A DNA stretch of 64,000 nt. Origin: Prauserella cavernicola (GTDB lineage Bacteria; Actinomycetota; Actinomycetes; Mycobacteriales; Pseudonocardiaceae). Position 1 is the first letter of the stretch, and the number at the start of each line of letters is the position of its first letter. Made by a program: the position numbers and the translations under genes. Below the pieces are notes generated by a model. It was given only the letters and a program-made list of their open reading frames with translations. It had not been told where the DNA came from and made no database searches. The stretch covers positions 124,001 through 188,000 of the forward strand of contig NZ_JAENJH010000001.1 of the NCBI RefSeq assembly GCF_016595675.1. Reading direction: 5' to 3'. Positions 17,485 through 26,700 of this stretch are shown here, piece after piece.

Positions 17485-17993
17485 CAGTCGTCGCGCTTGA
17501 GGCCGACCAGGACGCGGTCCACCAGCGCCGGGTCGACACCGCCCTGGGCGGGTTCCGGGAGGTCCGCGTCGGCCAGCTGGGAGCGGCGCTCGTCGCGTCT
17601 CGGCAGCCGCACGCCCGCGGCGGAGATCCCGCCGGGCAGCGGGATCTCGCACCACACGAGCTTGCCGCGGCCGTCGATGGGCACGGCGCCGGTCTGCCGC
17701 CCGTCGACCGTGGGCGCGCGCTCGTGCATGCGCGCCAGCTGGTCGTCCTCCAGCTCGATCACCAGGCAGTCGCCCGCGATGCGCAGCCGCAGGGTCATGA
17801 ACCCCGGTGCCCTCGGGTTGGTCTTGTCGATCACCGCCTGCACAAGACTGCGGGCCGCTCTCGTCACTTCCTCGCGCAGTGCCGGCAGCGACCACTCGGT
17901 CAGCGAGAAACGGACGAAGAGGTCCGTGCAGTTGAGTGCGCTGGGCAGTGCGACGAGCCGGAGGTCGTCCACCTGTGCGGTCTGGGAGTTCAC
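17481..17993 (-). CDS. Anti-sigma-factor-type ATP-binding protein (HATPase_c_2, RsbW-like), weakly conserved
   Basis: 170 residues. Its start LRLVALPSALNCTDLFVRFSLTEWSL and the ATRAARSLVQAVIDK segment match small actinomycete RsbW-like ATPase-domain proteins; the C-terminal 60 residues are charged and probably disordered. Clear N- and G-box motifs of active kinases are hard to see. Partner sigma or anti-anti-sigma genes are not adjacent. It is divergent from the conservon and is translationally coupled to bluB. Confidence 0.65.
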   Translation of the reverse strand: MNSQTAQVDDLRLVALPSALNCTDLFVRFSLTEWSLPALREEVTRAARSLVQAVIDKTNPRAPGFMTLRLRIAGDCLVIELEDDQLARMHERAPTVDGRQTGAVPIDGRGKLVWCEIPLPGGISAAGVRLPRRDERRSQLADADLPEPAQGGVDPALVDRVLVGLKRDDW

Positions 17994-17999
17994 TCAGGA

Positions 18000-18330
18000 T
18001 CCTTCCACGGTCGCGTGCCACTCGAGCTGCAAGCTGGCTCCCGGAGGTCCGTATCTTGCCAACACCCATCGCCTGCTGTCGATGCAGGGGGGTTGTGGAC
18101 CGATCACCCATCGCGACTGCGACATTTGGGTGAGCGCAGGGAAATCCGAGCACCGACGGTGACGACAATTCGGATCGTCCGAGGCCAGCGACGGAGAGCA
18201 GGTTCACTGCCAGCGACGAAACCCGGACCGGTTGTGGACAAGGCCCCCAGCGTCTGCTTGCATATCGACCGTTGGCCATCGGGGGTGGCCGATCCACAGG
18301 GCCCGTACGCGACGAGAAAGTAGTGGATGC
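18000..18330. other. Gene-free upstream region of the conservon
   Basis: No gene is seen between the small ATPase and the conservon kinase. An inverted pair TCACCCA (18104-18110) and TGGGTGA (18127-18133), and a CGGA-TCG-TCCG element around 18170-18182, are the only structures noted. They may be regulator sites for the divergent promoters. Confidence 0.4.
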
Positions 18331-19626
18331 ATGGCGAGGCGGGCGAGAGCGCGAGAACTCCTGGACCGCTCCCGTGTGCTGCTTGACCGCTCCCGGGTGG
18401 CGGCGGCACACATCCTCGATCCTCCGAGACATGGCTCGGAAAGGCCGGCGCTGGAGGCTGCCCCCGTGCAGCAGGCGACGGGTGAGGCCAGGAACAGCGC
18501 ACCGGAAGAAGCACTGGTCGACATCTGCGCGAGCATCGCGCTGCGCGACCTCAACCTCGTGGACACCTTGCTCTCCCAGCTCGAGGAGATGGAGAACAAG
18601 GAGGACAACGACGACCGCCTGAGCCAGCTGTACCGGCTCGACCACCTCGCGGCGCGGTTGCGGCGCAACGCGGAGAACCTGCGTGTGCTGGCCGGCCGGG
18701 ACGCGAGCGACACGTCCACCGAGACGTCGTCGCTGGTCGACACCGTGCGCGCGGCGATGTCGTCGATCGACCAGTACTCCCGGATCACCATCGGGCGCAT
18801 CGTGTCGCTCGGCGTGGTCGGATTCGCGGCCGAGGACCTCAGCCGGCTGCTGGCCGAGCTGCTCGACAACGCGGCGAACCAGTCGCCGCCGAACTCGCCG
18901 GTGCGCGTGAGTGCTCACCTGACGGAGCAGGGCAGCGTGCTCGTCCGCATCGAGGACGAGGGCATCGGTCTTCCGCCGGAACGCCTGCGGGAGCTCAACG
19001 ACCGGCTCGCCAACGCGCCGGTGCTCGACGACGACGCCGTGCGGCACATGGGACTCGCCGTGGTCCGCAGGCTCGCGGGCAGGCACGACATGCGCGTGAC
19101 CCTCGACCGCAGGCTCCCGCACGGCACCACCGCCACGGTGCTGCTGCCCGCGGGTCTCGTCTCCGAACTGCCCGAGGCCACGTGGTCGGGCACCCAGACC
19201 GTGATCTTCGCGCAGGGCAACCGGCAGCGCGTCGCGGCGCCGGGCGCGGGAGAGTCCGTGCCCGCGTCGGCGGTGCTCACCGAACCGGCGGAGGAGCCTG
19301 GCGCCATCTCGGGCGAGCTGCCCCGTCGCGGTGCCCACCGCCTCACCGACCAGCCCTCACCCCGTCCTCGTCCGTCCGTTCCCTCGCCCGTCGTGGGCGG
19401 GACCACGGCCAGCGGTCTGCCCCGGCGGGTCTCGCGCAGCCTGAAGAACCCCACCGGCGAGGCGGGCGAGGCCCCGGCCGCGCCCGTCGAGAGCACCGAG
19501 ACGGCGGAGGAGGGGCACGACAAGCTCCTCGCCGACCTCGACGCCTTCTCCGACGGGGAGCAGGCGGCGCGCGACGACCAGCGCGACAGTGGTGACGCGG
19601 ACTCGAGCTCTGAAGGAAAGCAGTGA
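18331..19626 (+). CDS. cvnA: Conservon sensor kinase-like protein CvnA (short, no membrane sensor)
   Basis: 431 residues from ATG 18331. The H-box-like segment YRLDHLAARLRRNAENLRVLAG, LLAELLDNAANQSPP (N box) and RIEDEGIGLPPE (G1) identify the CvnA/nitrate-sensor-type kinase ATPase core. Typical CvnA proteins have an N-terminal transmembrane NIT-sensor; none is present, so this version is cytosolic. The C-terminal 150 residues are Pro/Ala/Glu-rich and disordered. In Streptomyces, CvnA-D form a membrane-associated complex resembling eukaryotic G-protein relays. Followed by cvnB with a one-base-scale overlap. Confidence 0.85.
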   Translation: MARRARARELLDRSRVLLDRSRVAAAHILDPPRHGSERPALEAAPVQQATGEARNSAPEEALVDICASIALRDLNLVDTLLSQLEEMENKEDNDDRLSQLYRLDHLAARLRRNAENLRVLAGRDASDTSTETSSLVDTVRAAMSSIDQYSRITIGRIVSLGVVGFAAEDLSRLLAELLDNAANQSPPNSPVRVSAHLTEQGSVLVRIEDEGIGLPPERLRELNDRLANAPVLDDDAVRHMGLAVVRRLAGRHDMRVTLDRRLPHGTTATVLLPAGLVSELPEATWSGTQTVIFAQGNRQRVAAPGAGESVPASAVLTEPAEEPGAISGELPRRGAHRLTDQPSPRPRPSVPSPVVGGTTASGLPRRVSRSLKNPTGEAGEAPAAPVESTETAEEGHDKLLADLDAFSDGEQAARDDQRDSGDADSSSEGKQ

Positions 19627-20066
19627 CAGCCGACATCGACAGCTCCCAGAACCAGAACTTCTCGTGGCTGATCAATGATTTCGTCCGCAAGGTCCACGGC
19701 GTCACGCATGCGCTGATCATGTCCTCCGACGGTTTCCCCCTCACGGCGTCGGAGGCCGTCAGCAACGAGGACGCCGAGCAGCTCGCCGCGATCTCGAGCG
19801 GGCTGCTGAGCCTCGCCCGCAACAGCGCGACGTTGTTCGACAAGGGCACGTGCGAGCAGATCATCATCCGGCTCACCCACGGATACTTCCTGTTCATGGG
19901 CATCGGATCGGGTGCGGGTCTCGCCGTGCTCACCGGTCCTGACTGCGACATGAAGGTCGTCGCGTACGAGATGACACAGTTCGTGCGAAACGCCGGCCAC
20001 GCGCTGACCCCCGAGATCCGTGCCGACCTGCGACGCGTGCTGACCGCCCGGCGGGCGCAGGCCTGA
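19623..20066 (+). CDS. cvnB: Conservon roadblock/LC7 protein CvnB
   Basis: 147 residues, GTG 19623 overlapping the cvnA stop (GTGA). The roadblock/LC7 fold is clear: NFSWLINDFVRKVHGVTHALIMSSDGFPLTASEAV and FLFMGIGSGAGLAVLTG. CvnB proteins associate with CvnA and the GTPase CvnD. Length is standard. Confidence 0.93.
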   Translation: MTADIDSSQNQNFSWLINDFVRKVHGVTHALIMSSDGFPLTASEAVSNEDAEQLAAISSGLLSLARNSATLFDKGTCEQIIIRLTHGYFLFMGIGSGAGLAVLTGPDCDMKVVAYEMTQFVRNAGHALTPEIRADLRRVLTARRAQA

Positions 20067-20088
20067 CCCGGGCGAGGAAGTGATCAAC

Positions 20089-20463
20089 GTGTCCACAGAG
20101 AACGGATCCGCGCAGAAGAAGATGCGCAGCAAGCGGATCCGCCCCTACGCGCTCACCGGCGGGAGGACCAAGCCCCGGTACGACCTGCTGGTCGAGACTC
20201 TGATCTCGGTACCGCACTACGACCCGAGCCTGAGTGACTCGCTGATGCCGGAGTCACGCCTGCTGTACGAGCGTGCGCGCACACGCGTGTCCATCGCGGA
20301 GCTGTCGGTCCTGCTGTCCATCCCGCTCGGAGTGGTGCGGGTCCTGGTCAGCGACCTCGCGACGCAGGGTGCGATCTACATCCACCCAACGGCACACGCC
20401 TACCAGCACGATCGGAACGTACTCGAGAGGATCCTCGATGGACTCAAGCGGCTACCGGTCTGA
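20089..20463 (+). CDS. cvnC: Conservon DUF742 protein CvnC
   Basis: About 124 residues. The GTG at 20089 sits about ten bases after GAGGAAG; the GTG at 20080 lies inside that site, so 20089 is preferred. RPYALTGGRTKP is the DUF742 hallmark, followed by a winged-helix-like segment (ERARTRVSIAELSVLLSIPLGVVRVLVSDLATQGAI). The 3' end overlaps cvnD by 26 bases. It may bind nucleic acid or serve as adaptor in the conservon complex. Confidence 0.92.
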   Translation: MSTENGSAQKKMRSKRIRPYALTGGRTKPRYDLLVETLISVPHYDPSLSDSLMPESRLLYERARTRVSIAELSVLLSIPLGVVRVLVSDLATQGAIYIHPTAHAYQHDRNVLERILDGLKRLPV

Positions 20464-21085
20464 GGCAGCGATCGGGGCCTCGGATCCAGACGCCGACGCC
20501 GGCCTGCTCACGGTTTCCGCGAAGATCGTGATCGCCGGTGGTTTCGGGGTCGGGAAGACGACGTTCGTCGGCTCGGTCTCCGAGGTTCCGCCGCTCAACA
20601 CCGAGGCCTGGATGACCGAGGCCGGAACCGGTGTCGACGACCTGCCCCCCGACGGCACCAAGTCCACCACCACCGTGGCCATGGACTTCGGTCGCATCAC
20701 GCTGCACTCGGACCTGCTGTTGTACCTGTTCGGCACGCCGGGCCAGGCGCGGTTCTGGTTCCTGTGGGACGACCTCTCGCGCGGCGCGCTCGGCGCGATC
20801 GTGCTCGTCGACACCCGGCGGATCGACCAGTCCTTCGCGGCGATCAACTACTTCGAGAACGACTCGGACCTGCCGTTCATCGTGGCGGTCAACAAGTTCG
20901 ACGGGGCCGTGGAGCACGACCTCGACGAGGTGCGGGACGCGCTCGCGCTCGACCCGGCTATCCCGTTGATCACCTGTGACGCGCGTGAGCCCGCCTCCAC
21001 CGCGGAGGCGTTGCGCTCGCTCGTCACCTACACGTTGTCGCTGGCGGAGCTGACGGAACCGGGAAGGGTGCGGGCGAATGCCTAA
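20438..21085 (+). CDS. cvnD: Conservon GTPase CvnD (ATP/GTP-binding protein)
   Basis: 215 residues from ATG 20438, within the end of cvnC. GTPase motifs are G1 GGFGVGKTTF, G3-like LFGTPGQ, and G4 VNKFDG. This is the Ras-like, GFGVGKTT subfamily of conservons. Its stop lies eight bases inside the first flavoprotein gene, so the conservon and monooxygenases are one operon. Confidence 0.94.
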   Translation: MDSSGYRSEAAIGASDPDADAGLLTVSAKIVIAGGFGVGKTTFVGSVSEVPPLNTEAWMTEAGTGVDDLPPDGTKSTTTVAMDFGRITLHSDLLLYLFGTPGQARFWFLWDDLSRGALGAIVLVDTRRIDQSFAAINYFENDSDLPFIVAVNKFDGAVEHDLDEVRDALALDPAIPLITCDAREPASTAEALRSLVTYTLSLAELTEPGRVRANA

Positions 21086-22310
21086 GGTTCTGATCGTCGG
21101 TGCCGGTCAATCGGGGCTGCAACTGGCCCTGACGTTGCTGGAGCACGACTACGAGGTCACCGTGATGTCGGCCCGCACGCCGGACGAGATCCGCAAGGGC
21201 CGCGTCATGTCGACGCAGTGCATGTTCCACGACTCGCTGGAGCACGAGCGCGAGCACGGCCTGAACCTCTGGGAGCAACAGACCGTCAAGGTCGAGGGAC
21301 TCGGCCTCTCCGTCGCGGGCCCCGACTCGAGCCGCGTGATCGACTGGGTCTCGCGGCTCGACGACTACGCGCAGTCGGTGGACCAGCGCGTGAAGATGGC
21401 GGGCTGGCTCGAGCTGTTCGAGCAGCGCGGCGGCAAGCTCGTGATCCACGGTGTCACCACGGCCGATCTGAACAAGCTCGCCGAGATGTACGACCTCGTC
21501 GTGGTAGCGGCCGGCAAGGGCGAGCTGGTCGAGCTGTTCGACCGCGACCCGGAGCGCTCCCCCTACACCGCGCCGCAGCGCGCACTGTCGCTGGCATACG
21601 TGCACGGCATGACGCCGAGGCCGGAGCACCCGGACTTCTCGGCCGTGCGGTTCAACATCATCCCCGGCGTCGGCGAGCTGTTCATCATTCCCGGCTACAC
21701 GTTCACCGGGAACTGCGAGATCCTGTTCTTCGAAGGGATCCCGGGTGGTCCGCTGGACTGCTGGGACGACCGGCCCGGCCCGGACGAGCACCTGGCGCGG
21801 CTGCTCGGCTTCATCAAGCAGTACCTGCCGTGGGAGTACGAGCGCTGCCACAACGCGGAGCTGACCGACCCCCGCGCGACGCTCGCGGGCGGCTACACGC
21901 CGCTGGTCCGCCGCCCGGTCGGCGAGCTGCCCTCCGGGCACGCGGTGCTGGGGATGGCTGACGTGGTGGTGGCCAACGACCCGATCACGGGTCAGGGCTC
22001 CAACAACGCGGCCAAGTGCGCGGCGGTGTACCTCGACAAGATCCTGGAGCACGGCGACAAGCCGTACGACCGGCAGTTCATGCAGGGCACCTTCGACGCG
22101 TACTGGGACTACGCCCAGCACGTGACACAGTGGACGAACGCGATGCTGCAGCCGCCGCCCCCGCACGTGCTGGAGATCCTGGGGGCGGCCGGACAGCTGC
22201 CCGCGGTCGCGAGGCGGTTCGCCAACGGCTTCACCGACCCCTCCGATTTTCAGAACTGGTTCCTCGACCCGCAGAAGGCCGCCGACTACCTGGCGAGCGT
22301 CGCGAGCTGA
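21078..22310 (+). CDS. Styrene/indole monooxygenase StyA-like flavoprotein, copy 1
   Basis: 410 residues. N-terminal FAD motif VLIVGAGQSGLQLALTLLEHDYEVTVMSARTPDEIRKGR is characteristic of group E styrene monooxygenases, as is MSTQCMFHDSLEHE. VVAAGKGEL and GMADVVVANDPITGQGSNNAAKCA form the second FAD contact region. StyA enzymes take FADH2 from a separate reductase and epoxidise styrene or indole; no StyB-like gene lies nearby. It overlaps cvnD by eight bases, so it occupies the place where conservons usually have a P450. Substrate unknown. Confidence 0.85.
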   Translation: MPKVLIVGAGQSGLQLALTLLEHDYEVTVMSARTPDEIRKGRVMSTQCMFHDSLEHEREHGLNLWEQQTVKVEGLGLSVAGPDSSRVIDWVSRLDDYAQSVDQRVKMAGWLELFEQRGGKLVIHGVTTADLNKLAEMYDLVVVAAGKGELVELFDRDPERSPYTAPQRALSLAYVHGMTPRPEHPDFSAVRFNIIPGVGELFIIPGYTFTGNCEILFFEGIPGGPLDCWDDRPGPDEHLARLLGFIKQYLPWEYERCHNAELTDPRATLAGGYTPLVRRPVGELPSGHAVLGMADVVVANDPITGQGSNNAAKCAAVYLDKILEHGDKPYDRQFMQGTFDAYWDYAQHVTQWTNAMLQPPPPHVLEILGAAGQLPAVARRFANGFTDPSDFQNWFLDPQKAADYLASVAS

Positions 22311-22344
22311 GAGACAACAGAAACCGGGGAGGGGTCACGGTTCC

Positions 22345-23577
22345 ATGCGCAAGATTCTGATCGTCGGATCGGGTCAGTCCGGCCTGCAACTGGCGCTCAC
22401 ACTGCAACAGCACGGCTACGACGTCACGATGATGTCGGCGCGGACGCCGGAGGAGATCAGGGCTGGCTGGGTGATGTCCACCCAGTGCATGTTCCACGAC
22501 TCGCTGACCATCGAGCGGTCGCACGAGCTGAACCTCTGGGACGGCAAGGCTCCGGCGATCACCCACCAGGGTCTGTCGCTGGCGGGGCCCGGCGGCGACC
22601 GGCTGCTCAACTGGGCTGGCGAGTGGATCAGCCCGGCGCAGTCGGTGGACCAGCGCGTGAAGATGGCCGACTGGCTCGAGCTGTTCGAGCAGCGCGGTGG
22701 CAAGGTCGTGATCCACGGCGTGACCACGGCCGACCTGAACGCGCTGGCCAAGATGTACGAGCTCACGATCGTCGCCGCGGGCAAGGGCGAGCTCGTGCAG
22801 CTCTTCGACCGCGACAACGAGCGGTCGCGCTACACCAGGCCGCAGCGTGCGCTGTCGGTGTCCTATGTGCACGGTGCGCAGCAGCGGCCCGAGCGGCCGC
22901 CGGGCTCGATCGACGTGTGGATGAACAACTCGCCGGGCACCGGGGAGAACATCAACATCCCGGGCCTGACGCTCAGCGGCGCGTGCGACATCGTGTTCAT
23001 GGCGGGCATCCCCGGCGGTGATTTCGACTGCTTCGCCGACCGGCCGGGTCCGGAGGAGATCTGGAGCCGGCAGCTCGAGAACATGCGCAAGCACTTCCCG
23101 TGGGAGTACGAGCGGTTCCGCGGCGCGCAGATCACCGACGGGCGCGGCACGCTCGTGGGCGGCTACACGCCGGTGGTGCGCAACCCCGTCGGCGAGCTGC
23201 CCTCCGGCCAGATCGTGATGGGCATGGCCGACGTGGTGGTGGCCAACGACCCGGTGACCGGCCAGGGCTCCAACAACGCCGCCCGGTGCGCGGAGTACTA
23301 CCTGCGGGGGATCCTCGACCACGGCGACGGGCCGTTCGACCGGGACTGGATGCGGCAGACCTTCGAGTCCTACTGGGACCACGCGCAGTGGGTCACGAAG
23401 TTCACCAACACCATGCTCGAGCCGCCGCCCGAGCACGTCCAGCAGATCCTGGGCATCGCCCAGGAGAACCAGGCGGTCGCCGACCGTTTCGCCAACGGCA
23501 TGAACAACCCGGCCGATCTCGCCGAGTGGTTCTTCGAGCCGGAGAAATTCGAGAAGTACCTGGCGAGCGTCAGCTAG
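22345..23577 (+). CDS. Styrene/indole monooxygenase StyA-like flavoprotein, copy 2
   Basis: 410 residues, aligning end to end with the preceding gene (same GQSGLQLALTL, MSTQCMFHDSL, ADVVVANDP-TGQGSNNAA blocks) but diverged in the middle (residues about 185-215), where substrate contacts are likely. It starts at ATG 22345, 34 bases after the first copy, behind GGGGAGGGG. The pair is an old tandem duplication with both frames intact. Both may be regulated or localised by the conservon; that link is inference. Confidence 0.85.
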   Translation: MRKILIVGSGQSGLQLALTLQQHGYDVTMMSARTPEEIRAGWVMSTQCMFHDSLTIERSHELNLWDGKAPAITHQGLSLAGPGGDRLLNWAGEWISPAQSVDQRVKMADWLELFEQRGGKVVIHGVTTADLNALAKMYELTIVAAGKGELVQLFDRDNERSRYTRPQRALSVSYVHGAQQRPERPPGSIDVWMNNSPGTGENINIPGLTLSGACDIVFMAGIPGGDFDCFADRPGPEEIWSRQLENMRKHFPWEYERFRGAQITDGRGTLVGGYTPVVRNPVGELPSGQIVMGMADVVVANDPVTGQGSNNAARCAEYYLRGILDHGDGPFDRDWMRQTFESYWDHAQWVTKFTNTMLEPPPEHVQQILGIAQENQAVADRFANGMNNPADLAEWFFEPEKFEKYLASVS

Positions 23578-23588
23578 AGAACCAACCC

Positions 23589-23626
23589 GGAGGCCACCCT
23601 CGTCGATCGCGGCGAGGGTGGCCTCC
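23589..23626 (+). terminator. 14-bp hairpin terminator after the conservon-monooxygenase operon
   Basis: GGAGGCCACCCTCG at 23589-23602 is exactly complementary to CGAGGGTGGCCTCC at 23613-23626 around a ten-base loop, twelve bases after the second flavoprotein stop. The convergent AfsR-like gene ends about 95 bases further on. Confidence 0.8.
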
Positions 23627-23719
23627 GTCGGTGTCGTGACCGGATCGGTCCGCACCAGGTCCCGATTCGGGGCCCGTGAGGCTGCCGGGTTCCCAGACCG
23701 GCGGTGTGACCACCTGGCC

Positions 23720-26700
23720 TCAGGCGCCGAGTCCGGTGAGGAAGTCACAGGCGGCCGGGAAATCCAGCGTACGTCCACTGTGGAACGCGGCGGCGTAGCC
23801 CGCCTCACCTAGTGCCGATCCGCAGCCGGCGATGATCGGCGCGACGTCGGGATCGGTGCCGCGCACCGCGCCCCGCAGGCCCTCGGCCACGCCGAGCAGG
23901 CGCGCCGCGGCGGCGGGATCACCGGCGCGCAACGTGCCCGCGGCGACGCCCTCGACGGCGTCGGCGATCTCGCTGCGAAAGGCCAGCCCGAGCGCCAGCG
24001 ACAGCGCCGTACGGAAGTGCTCCGTGGCTCGGCTGCCCTGGTCCTCGGCCAGCGCGATGTGGCCGAGCTCGGTGTGGATCCGGGCGCGGGCCGAGGTGCT
24101 GAGCCAGTCGCTGCCGCACAGGCCCAGCGCTTCCTCCGCGCGCAGGCGCGCCCCGGAGTGATCACCGCGGGTGCGCGCGAGCGCGGCGTGGCCGGAGTGG
24201 GCCAGCGCCCTGGTGGCGGGAATCCCGGCGCGCCGCGCGAGTTCGGTGGCCCGGTCGAGACAGCGCCGGGCGTCGTCGAGATCGCCGCGCCGCAACCGCT
24301 GCCCCGCCCTGCGATACCAGAGGTCCGCCAGCTCCTCGCTGGCGTCGAGCTCGGCGAAAAGCCCGATGGCCTCGTCGGTGAGCCTCAGCGCGCGGACATG
24401 GTCGTCGCGGAGCGCGGCGATGGTGGCGAGCCCGTCGAGCGACTGTGCGAGACCCCACCGGTCGCCCACGGCGCGAAACCGCACCAGCGCGTGGTCGAAC
24501 CGCGTCTCGGCCGCGGCGAGCTCACCGCTGAACAACGCCAGGTACCCCTGGGAGAACTGCGCGAGCGCCTGGCACCACGGATCCGTGCTGGCGAGAAAGG
24601 CGCGATGCAGCGGGGTTTCCGGCTGCAGCGGGTCTGGTGGTCCGCTGTGCAGCGCCCACACGATGAGCAGGTGCGGCTGGCGCAACGGCCAGTCGAGCGA
24701 GGCGATCAGCTCCTCGGCCGTGCGCAGGTGCGCCTCGAGGTGTGCCTCGCCGGTGGTGCCCGCGTGCATGACGCACAGCACGTACTCCTCCTCGAGCCCG
24801 GGCGGCGGTGCCGGGCCGAGGTCGTCCAGCAGCCTGGCGGCGTGCGGAGCGATCTCGCCCCGGACGCCGCGCAGCCGCCAGTACGCCGTGAGCGCGCCGA
24901 TCAGCTCCAGCGCCAGCCCGCTGTCGTGGGCCACGGCCCAGCGCAGCGCCGCGGTGAGGTTGGTGTGTTCGGCGGCGAGCCCGGCCAGGCGGTCCGGCTG
25001 GTCCGGACCACGCAGCTGCGGGTCGGTCTCCCGCGCCAGCGTCAGGAAGTACCGGGCGTGGGCGCTCGCGACCTCCGCGCCGTCGCCCGACTCCGCCAGC
25101 TTCGCGGCGCCGAACGCGCGGATGGTCTCGAGCATCCGGAACCGGCCACCGGCCGCCTCGACGAGTGACTTGTCCGTCAGCCCGGCGAGCAGGTGGTCGG
25201 CCTCGCCGGGCGGTAACCCGCACACGGCGGCGACCGCGGGCGCCGTGGCACCGCCCGCGAAGACCGAGAGCCTGCGGGCCAGTTCCTGTTCCGGTGCGTC
25301 GAGCAGCTCCCAGCTCCACTCCACCACCGCGTGCAACGTGCGGTGGCGTGCCGCTGCGGTCCGGCTGCCCCGGGCGAGCAGCGCGAACCGGTCGTCCAAC
25401 CGCGCGTCGAGCTGGTCGAGCGGCAGCGAGCGCAGCCGCGCGGCGGCCAGTTCGATCGCCAGCGGCAACCCGTCGAGCGCGGCACAGACGCGTTGCACGA
25501 CGGGTGCGGTGCTCGCATCGAGCACGAATCCCGGGCGCACGGCGGCGGCCCGGTCGGCGAACATCCGTGCGGCGGGGGAGTCCGCCTCGCCGGACTCCAG
25601 CGGGGCGAGCGGGCACAGGTGCTCGCCGGTGATGCCCAGCGCCTCCCGGCTGGTGGCGAGCACGCGCAGTCCGGGAACGGCGGTGAGGAGCCGGTGCACG
25701 AGCAGTGCGGCGCCGTCGACGACGTGCTCGCAGTTGTCGAGCACGAGCAGTGGTGCTCGTTCGGCGAGCGCGGCGACGAGCCGGTCGAGCGGCCGCGGCG
25801 CGTCGGGCGCGGTGCGGAACAACCCGGTCTCGCGCAGGCCGAGCGCGGTGAGCACGGCCTGGGCCACCTCGCGGTCCTCCGCGACCGAGGTGAGGTCCAC
25901 GAAGCACGCCTCGCCGCCGCGGTGCGCGACCTCGATCGCCAGGCGTGTCTTGCCCGCGCCGCCCGGGCCCGTGACGGTCACCAGCCGGGTGTCGGTCAGC
26001 AGCGCGGCGATCCGTTCGACGTCGGCGTCGCGGCCGACGAAACTGGTGAGCTGCGCGGGAAACGGGGCCGGTTCGGCGGCCGGGCGATGCGCCCGCAGCA
26101 CCGCGACGTGGGCGTCGGCCAGCTCGGGGGAGGGATCGGCGCCGAGCTCGTCGGCGAGGGTGCGCCGTGCGTCCTCGAACGCCAGCAGCGCCTCGGCGTG
26201 GCCGCCCGTGGCGTGCAGCGCGCGCACCAGCAGCACCCTGCTCCGTTCCCGCAGCGGGTGGGCCGCGACGAGCTCGCGCAGGTGCGGCACCAGCCCGGCG
26301 GCCTCGCCGAGTGCCAGTGACGCCTCCGCGTGGTCCTCCACGGCGCCCGTGCGCGTGTCGGCGAGCCGGGCCACGACGGCCTCGGCGAACGGAGCCCCGG
26401 CGACGTCGGCCAGCGCCTCGCCGCGCCAGAGGCCGAGTGCCTCGCGCAGCAGCCCGCGCGCCACGTCGGGCTCCCCGGCCGCGAGCGCACGGCTGCCCTC
26501 GCTCGTGAGCCGCGTGAAACGGTGCGCGTCGACGGTGTCGGGGTCGACGGCGAGCCGGTAGCCCGCTCCGGAGGACTCGACCAAACCCGGCCCGCCCAGC
26601 GCCTTGCGGACTCGCGACACCTGCGCCTGCAGGGCGTTGTCGGCGCCGGCGGGCGGCTCGGTGCCGTAGATCCCGTCGGCCAGCCGGTGCGCGCTCACGG

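Noticed and set aside
17481-17993. Reading the small ATPase-fold gene as part of the conservon
   Set aside because: It is on the opposite strand, divergent from cvnA, and coupled to bluB instead.
20438-23577. StyB-type flavin reductase to serve the two StyA-like proteins
   Set aside because: No gene in or next to the operon shows a flavin-reductase domain; the small PNPOx and PPOX proteins are far away and of other families.
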